64,000 bases of DNA. Source: Paragordius varius (taxonomy: Eukaryota > Nematomorpha). Position numbers and translations under genes: made by a program. The stretch spans positions 4,154,001-4,218,000 of the forward strand of contig OZ176056.1 of the NCBI GenBank assembly GCA_964247055.1, given 5' to 3'. Positions 57,030-64,000 of the stretch are shown in pieces. The number at the start of each line of letters is the position of its first letter. Position 1 is the stretch's first letter. Under the pieces are notes generated by a model. That model was given only the letters and a program-made list of their open reading frames with translations. It was not told the DNA's origin and did not search any database.

Positions 57030-60000
57030 TATTGAAGTAATAAAACTTGGTATTTATTAAAAAATACACCAATAGTATCTTGTTACGTTTGTGTCTAAAA
57101 TCTTATTTTATTTCCAATTTAATAGCCCACAATGATATTTTTCTAATGTTAGATTTTGAGACTGGAGTGGATTGAGCAACGAACCTTCCTAATATGAGAA
57201 ATACCAATCTAGTTTATATGCTATTTTCGATTTTATTCATAGCATAAAACACGGACATAAACAATATCATACATTTTTTTTAAATTCATAGATTTGCGGT
57301 TAGACCACTTAGTGAAATAAAAAATATTTTATTTTTTGTAAAAAGTATTTTTTTGTAGCCGGAATCGGAAATTGTTTTTACTATGCCCAGATACAGTATT
57401 GAGCAAAAACAAAGAGACTTTTATTTTAAAAAAATCAACTAATTTTACAATGATCGATGTTTAGGATGGGGTGATAATAAAAATATTTGATTTGCAAGTT
57501 TTTCAAATCATGACTTGCTTTCATGTGATAAAAAATTTAACATAAGACGACTTAAGAAAATCAAGCAAACTTTCGTGATAAAAAATCATATGATCAAGTA
57601 TAAATTACAGATCTTGAAAGTGTGGTGTAGATTACACTTGACAGATTAAAAAATATGTAAAAATTATTTTGGACACTATTTATGTATGAAATTTAGGCTT
57701 TATATGTAACTAAAACCTTTTTTAATGATATAAATTTTTTTTCTGATAAATTTTGGCCCATTAACCTATGCAAATTGGGTGGATACAAAAGAGTATAAAT
57801 CTTTACCTCTATTTTAAAAATCCATATAAAAAAGCTAAATATATCGTTTCCGTGATCCCGCGAAAAATTAGATCCTAGAAAATTTCTTAAAATTAATAAT
57901 TTAACATTAATCTTGCAAAATTTCAAATCTTTGTTTAACAAATACTAAAGGTTACTATACTATTAATTAATGTATAGAGTATATTTCATCATAATTTATT
58001 TCAAATGTAATTGATAAATCAATTAAAAACAAAATATGTTATATTGTATAAACATCTTCCCATTATATGATTGATTCCTACCAAAAGGAGTAGTGTGATA
58101 AAATAATAAAGAATGTTTTAAGGGCGAATGGTTTAATTAATAAAAATTATCACCGGGCTTATATTTAGAACAATCTATAATATTATATAAGATAAGTGCC
58201 AGTGAGTTTGTAAAACTTTAATATATGCATATTGGATCATTTATCTTATTCTGTCTATTTCATAAGTTTTGAAAATGTTTAAAATGATTTCCGTTCGAAT
58301 TGGGTGGCAAAAAAATACATTCATAACCAAAACACTTGACTTAAGTGTTTTTTATCACCGATCTTCAAGTATACACTTGCTGGGTTAAGTAATGTTCAAC
58401 TTGCACGCTTGACTTACAAGTCAAGTGCGATTTTTCCAAGTCATGGCTTGCTTTTATGTGATAAACTTTAAGATTAGGGTATTTAAGCCAAGCAGAAAAC
58501 TTGAACAGGATGTGATCATATGGTTAAGAAAAACTGGAAGATTGCAATTGTGGTATAGGGCACACTTGACATATACAAAAATTTGAAAAAATATTTTGTA
58601 TAATTTAGGTTTTATAAGTGATTGTAACGTTTGTTCTATTTAAGCTAATACATATTCAAACTGGGTGGATACAGAAGAAAATGAAATATTTGGAAAAACT
58701 GTACAAAATGTATAGAAATTAAAGTATTTTATTATAGTTTTCATTAATTTTCAAAATATACATATGCAAAATCACAAGTTTAATTTTAATATTTTATAGA
58801 AACTAATCGAACAAATCCGGGTAAAGTTTTTTGATTTATCAAAGTGTATCAAAAAAAAGGATGAGTAGACTCACATCGTTAATGTTTACGAAAAACGTAT
58901 CATTATGCCTTTCACACCAGTGTAATCTATCAATGACAGCCCTTTATTTTTGCGGATATGGGTTGTTATACTTTATGCAATCAAATGATATAGGAAAATA
59001 AAGTCTTTTCAGCTTTATTCCATATATTTACACTATTGGTTTAGTTTTATGGTATGAAATATCATTCTTTAAAGAACATTGTATTTATATTTTAGCTGAT
59101 TTTAATCGAAGTATATCTTAATTTATCATGTTATAAGAAATTTTTTCATTTAATACGATTTTTTTAGAGCATCTAAGATGATGAGTGTATTTTTGTGTTA
59201 TTAACATGGTCTTAAATACATTTTAATGTTTCTTAAGTTTAACACTTCTATTCTATTCGGGGTATCTAAATACCCCATACTAAATTTGAATTAGGATTTT
59301 TAAAAAATTACTGAAGGAATAGGTCCCAATTTAAATTTATGCTTCTATCCAAATAATAATTATATAAATATACCCAAATATCTAAATAAAATTTTGTTTT
59401 GAAAAAAAAGTTCCATGTCAAACTACTTCGACGCCATTTTTATTTTACAAAATTTTTGCAAAATATCGTCTTCATTTAAATTTAAGGGTAGAATTAAATT
59501 TAATTTTATGTTTGAATTACGTCTAACATTGATAGAAATAGAAAAAGCGGTGTTTTTTGTATTATTTTTCAATTTTACTATTGCACACATGTTAGGTGGA
59601 CTAAATTTTTACCTTTCGGTTTTAGCTTAAAATAAGTAATATCAAGTATTTTTTATTTAATTTTTTTATATATTTCGGTTTACTAATGTTATAAAAGTGC
59701 AAAATTTTGCAATGGTTTCGATTCATTCCATATTTTTAAAAGAATTTTATTTTAAACAGGCCTCGGGTAAACTACCCCAATTTGAATCGAAGGACTAAAA
59801 TGAATGTGTTGTATCCAAGTGTTAATTATACATTTAAGTTGGCATCGATTAAAATTTATAAGTAATTAATTAAATTTTTTTGAGACTAGAAGCTACCGAT
59901 TTTAAATTTTTAATTAAAATGTTATTTTTGCCAATATTCTCAATTTTTTGATTTTGAAGAACTTGCCAATATGCCGCATTCGTATAACATTTAATATGTT

Positions 60001-60149
60001 TTTAACTTCAATGTGTTTCGCCTCCATGATATACTTCATTTAATTGTTAATCGTATTTTTGGTAAATGCTTTAAAGTTTTTTTAAGTCGAAATCCATTTA
60101 TTTATATATAAACTAAAATTGTAATTACGATTTTTTAACTTGATACTAA
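57030..60149. repeat. Intergenic with dispersed repeat family C (aagtcaag motif)
   Basis: No gene recognised. Two related blocks, about 57440-57720 and 58260-58640, and a third at 61770-61940, share texts such as aagtgttttttatcaccgat, cttgacttacaagtcaag and acacttgaca. The 18-bp palindrome-like cttgacttacaagtcaag lies near 58409. They may be fragments of one mobile element, but termini were not found. A 71-codon open frame at 59415-59630 has no support. Confidence 0.5.
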
Positions 60150-61600
60150 AGGTATAGACGGAATAAAAATTTTAACTTATTTTATATAGTACATCCGTGC
60201 ACCAACCACCTAATTAAAAAATATACAAAGAAGCAGAAAAAGTTTCTCAAAACACGATAGCTGACATGCAATTTAACGTTTTTTGGAATTACATTATGAA
60301 ATACTGCATTAAAAAGAAGTGTTACTTCTAGAAAAACATAAATTTCAATAATTCTAATTCATATTAAAATCAATATATTTTATATTTATAATGTAAATGT
60401 AATTAAGTACAATCATAATTAACATATAATTCAATATACAAATCATTATTATTAAAAATTGAGAATTTATAATAAATTATAAGCGTTTAATAATATATTT
60501 GATATACTATATTGTATTGTCGCCCTGAGATTATTTCGTCTCTCAGAGCACTATCACTATCCGTATTTTCTTCATCATCACTATTATTATTTATAGATCA
60601 ATCGATATCACATCAACTAAATTAAAATAATCCTTTAAAAATTTTGCCATGTTATATAAAGCGGCGCTACAATAATATTAATTGCGGTATCATAGTGCAA
60701 TTAACCGGCGTTTGAGTCGACCAAATAGTCATGCAATGACTATCTCTTTGGCGTGCAATGCATTGAATTTAGTTTATATGAGGTTTTTAGGGTTTTGAAA
60801 TAGTGTTATTGAATATGGACTAATTCCATATACCCAATGTCACCCAATAGTGCGGCATTGGTATTGGCTAAAAGGAAAGTATTATACTTTTGCGGAATAT
60901 CCGGTTATCGTAAACGCTCCCGGCATTTTAACGTTCAGAATTCATTACCGTCTTAATCTGCCAATGTAATTTTTATAATAGATCACTGTTAAAGCTGTAT
61001 CGACTTTTATCCAAATTGCTTAGGTTTCATGATTCCGATGTTAGTACAGTCTATGGCACCTAAACTGTTGGCATCTTATGATTCTTCTGCCAACGTTGAT
61101 TAGCGTCTTCTAGTTGGAACTAGCCAGATGGAAATGTCAGATTCTTTTATGAGCAATGTCACAAATTTTTCATCCACTTTACTATTTTAGTTACGGTGGT
61201 TAATCGTTTTACACCACAATCATTAGTGACCCTACTAGCCCGGGTTCACTAATGTGATGGAGGAAAATCTCGACACATAATCTGGATGAAAGTGCGGCAC
61301 GTCTTTTTTCATTAATATAATTAGGGAAAATTTATGAAGTTATAAAATCGATGCTTTCATTATTAAATCTTAACAAACGTTTCATATGTTGCAATTTTAT
61401 TTTTTTTGCGCTCCGAATTGTTTCTAATTGTTCAAGTACATTTTTTCATTCTAAGATATCAACCGACAGAATAATTTTAATAATGGAAGGATATTAAAAT
61501 CTAATCTAAAAGGTTATATATGTATTTTCAAAAATAAATTAACCTTAATTTATAAATCTACAGGTTTGATAAGGAAAAATTTGTTCAATAAAGTTATAAT
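60150..61600 (-). mobile_element. PIF/Harbinger transposase remnant, copy 2
   Basis: Homologous over its whole length to 48516-49859, with many small indels. The same motifs can be read on the minus strand: the GAIDCTN region near 61055, the AALLGDSG-type region near 60855 and the AFGRLKR region near 60720. Also broken. It precedes antistasin-like unit 3 as copy 1 precedes unit 2, so gene and remnant were duplicated together. Confidence 0.78.
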
Positions 61601-64000
61601 TATACAATTATACCGGCATATTAAACTTGAAGTAAAATAATATAAGAATTTTTTACAAATGGTTTCATCATCCTAAAAACTATAGATACCGGGAAATAAA
61701 TGCATATTGTATTAAGTGTTTATCTTTTTGTTCCCTTAATCAATAAATTTTCATTGTGAAATAATATATTTCCCATATAATTTGAATTGAGTGGTAAAAA
61801 AATGTTACATTTATAAGCAAAATACTTGAATTAAGTGTTTTTTATCACCGATTTTCAAATGACTTTCTGGCTTAAGTAAACTTGTTCAGCTTGCCACGCC
61901 TGGCTTACAAATCAAGTGCGACTTTTTCATACCCCACCCAATATTTAATAATTTTATAATCAATATTTATCTGATAGAATCATATTTATCATGGTGTTTC
62001 GGTTTGAGCCTTCATAATTGATATAAGAAAGTTATTATCAGTTTTGTAATAACTGCTCCATATCAGAAAAGGCAAAATTTGCCAACATTTTATTTAATAA
62101 AATTTTTTAGTGAAAACCAAATGCTTTATTCCAAAAAAATCACTAAAATATATCATAAACTAAAATTTTGAGATGTGTATACTTTAAAAGTACAAATTTT
62201 TTTGCTTTCAAAATGGGCTAGCTTTATAGACCGTAAATATGCGAAGATTCTGCGATTTTTAATGAATGCTAAATTTATATCAACTAAAAGTATTTTTGTC
62301 AAAATTTTAAAAATATTTGTTGATGCATAGTTCATACTATTTTGGCATTATAGAAACGGTATAAAACGCTTTTTGATATAATAAAATCTTATTTATATGA
62401 GTCGATTATGGTGAAAATTTCTCGCTGATTTTAATTGAAAGGTTCCTTTGTTAAATGTTGGTGATTGTTCAAAATAACACATAAACATAATTTTGAAACC
62501 GAACGGATATTATTATTATTTTGAGGTGATAGGAACGTTCAGCATCATTTTTCATCATGCCTTTAAAAATTATTTTAAATATGCCTGTTTTTTAAAGTTT
62601 TTTTACTTGATGTTAAATTTAGGATAGATTTAATTTTTTTTACGTCTAATTTATGAGAACTGTTTGGAAGGGCAAAAAATTTATGACTTTGGGAGCCGCT
62701 AAATATTAATGTTATATATTGTTCGGATGTTTTACAGTATATTAAATTTTTTGATAATTTTTGAAATGAGGTATTCAGCTTCAATTAATATAACTATCAC
62801 CCCAGAAAGTTATGAAATAATGTGTATATATCTCAACATACTTAAAATATCTTGAAAACGTTTAATTTATTAAAACTAATTTTTAAAGAAGTAAATCATT
62901 TTTTGATGTCATATGTGGCATGTATTTAATATTCTTTTGTGACTTAGATTTTCGAATTATATAAGGACGTAATAAATATGTTTTAAAATGTAAATTTCTA
63001 AATTTGGTTAATAAAACAATTAAAAACTTCGAAAATTGTTATGAAAAATTGTTTATTTTTGAAAAGGACAACAATTAAATTAAATTTAAAGACACAAACC
63101 TTGAGTAATATTCAAATAGTATACCGCACTCTAGATTTCTAAAATGAATCTGAATAAATTTATTTTAATTATCCTTTAACGAGTTGTACAAAAGCTATAA
63201 ATACGACACGAGATTGTAAATTATCAAAACTTTTCAAACTATCCCTTTTTCTCTAGAAATTATTTATTGCATTAAGGAAAATTTATTATGCATAAAGTTA
63301 TATTAATATCCCTTTTCTTCGTGTTGGCTATACATTCTTATTCCGCCCAGGGTATAGTTTTCATTTAAGTTTTTAATTAAAATTAAGAACTTTTGTTAAC
63401 ATGATGCATAAAAATTCTTAACCTTTTCATATAGTGTATCCGCCTGATTGTGGTCCAGTATGTGATATATATTGTCCGTATGGGAATGTGCTGGATGAAT
63501 TTGGTTGTGAAATTTGTCAATGTAATCCACCACCAGTAACTCGACGTACCAGACCTACAAGACCTCCGACTAGGAGAACTCGTAGAACAACGAGACCTAC
63601 TCGCCGACCACCTACTATCCCTTACAGACCCGTTTATTGATTTGTTAAAAATTAAAATTTTGTGTTAAATGCAATCACATTTAAAAAAAATTGTTTAATT
63701 ATTCAAAGCATATATATGTATTTAATAGAATTATTTAATAAATAGATGTGATAATTATATGTTATTCTATTGATTAGCTAAACTCTGCTAATTATAAGTA
63801 TAATGTTATCATTAGGGATTCTTTAGCGTTTTAGTTTTTATTATTATAATACGATTTTCGTTCTCTTGCTATCAGATTTCAGAATATATATTGGTTTTGG
63901 TCATCAATTTTAATTTCTTAAAGTTTCGAGCGAATTATAGTACATCGGTGGCGAAAAACCTAAATCAATTTCATGTCAAAATGATATTACAGAAAAAATG
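61601..64000. repeat. Segmental duplication unit, copy 3 (cut by window end)
   Basis: 61980 onward matches units 1 and 2 (tttatcatggtgttt at 61985; gccgctaaatatta at about 62697; aaaagctataaatacgacac at about 63190). The 61620-61970 part, including a family C fragment, is absent from unit 2, so it was inserted here or lost there. The downstream flank to 64000 is nearly identical to that of unit 2, closer than either is to unit 1. Confidence 0.85.
63288..63640 (+). CDS. Secreted antistasin-like cysteine peptide, copy 3
   Basis: Exons 63288-63351 and 63435-63640, 83-nt intron; 89 aa. Signal peptide MHKVILISLFFVLAIHSYSA, then VYPPDCGPVCDIYCPYGNVL with all six cysteines in the same spacing, then the Arg/Thr/Pro tail ending YRPVY. 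Differs from copy 1 by a V for E at the exon junction and NVLDEF for NVVDEF. TATA box TATAAATA at 63196-63203. Intron and flanks are closest to copy 2, while the mature protein is closest to copy 1. Confidence 0.86.

Noticed and set aside
59415-59630. 71-codon plus-strand open frame
   Set aside because: No family resemblance, no neighbouring exon, and composition matches random AT-rich sequence.

Overview
This is a very AT-rich, intron-rich nuclear DNA window from a eukaryote, most likely an animal. Three housekeeping genes align well with animal proteins remembered from the families, and there are secreted antistasin-type cysteine peptides. Several introns are only 23-32 nt long, a feature known from a few reduced or parasitic lineages (for example dicyemids), but I cannot name the organism. 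There is no bacterial gene organisation, and I saw no rRNA, tRNA, CRISPR array, retrovirus, LTR element or Polinton.

Layout. (1) 757-17741, minus strand: 27 exons of POLR1B (RPA2/RPA135), the second-largest subunit of RNA polymerase I; the last ~115 residues lie beyond the left edge. (2) 17923-18322, plus strand: SUB1/PC4, a transcriptional coactivator, head to head with POLR1B across 181 bp. (3) 18323-19790: no gene seen. (4) 19800-28060: four tandem ~1.4 kb units, each with one two-exon minus-strand gene for a ~250-residue coiled-coil protein resembling the Nup62/Nsp1 C-terminal region. Units 1 and 4 are open, units 2 and 3 share a nonsense codon, and a decayed hAT transposon sits between units 2 and 3. 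(5) 28060-29633: no gene seen. (6) 29634-41114, minus strand: complete NADSYN1 (glutamine-dependent NAD+ synthetase), modelled as 19 exons in one consistent reading frame, 954 aa, with an unusual basic C-terminal tail. (7) 41970-64000: a segmental duplication carrying three plus-strand copies of a small secreted antistasin-like gene (43.3, 53.1 and 63.3 kb). It is broken up by hAT, Harbinger, piggyBac-like and other DNA transposons.

Transposon and repeat content is high. Two non-autonomous families (A: nine copies, mostly in introns; B: two copies) share one unusual design: an ACCATTT-like terminus followed by inverted arrays of 21-bp repeats. Many long introns also hold decayed tandem copies of the neighbouring exon edge together with its splice site, which suggests how introns grow here.

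Functionally, POLR1B and SUB1 both act in transcription and share a divergent promoter; NADSYN1 performs the last step of NAD+ synthesis. The antistasin-like peptides and the coiled-coil array are the lineage-specific part. Exon borders were deduced by eye from GT/AG sites, reading phase and remembered protein similarity; none was checked by alignment or RNA.
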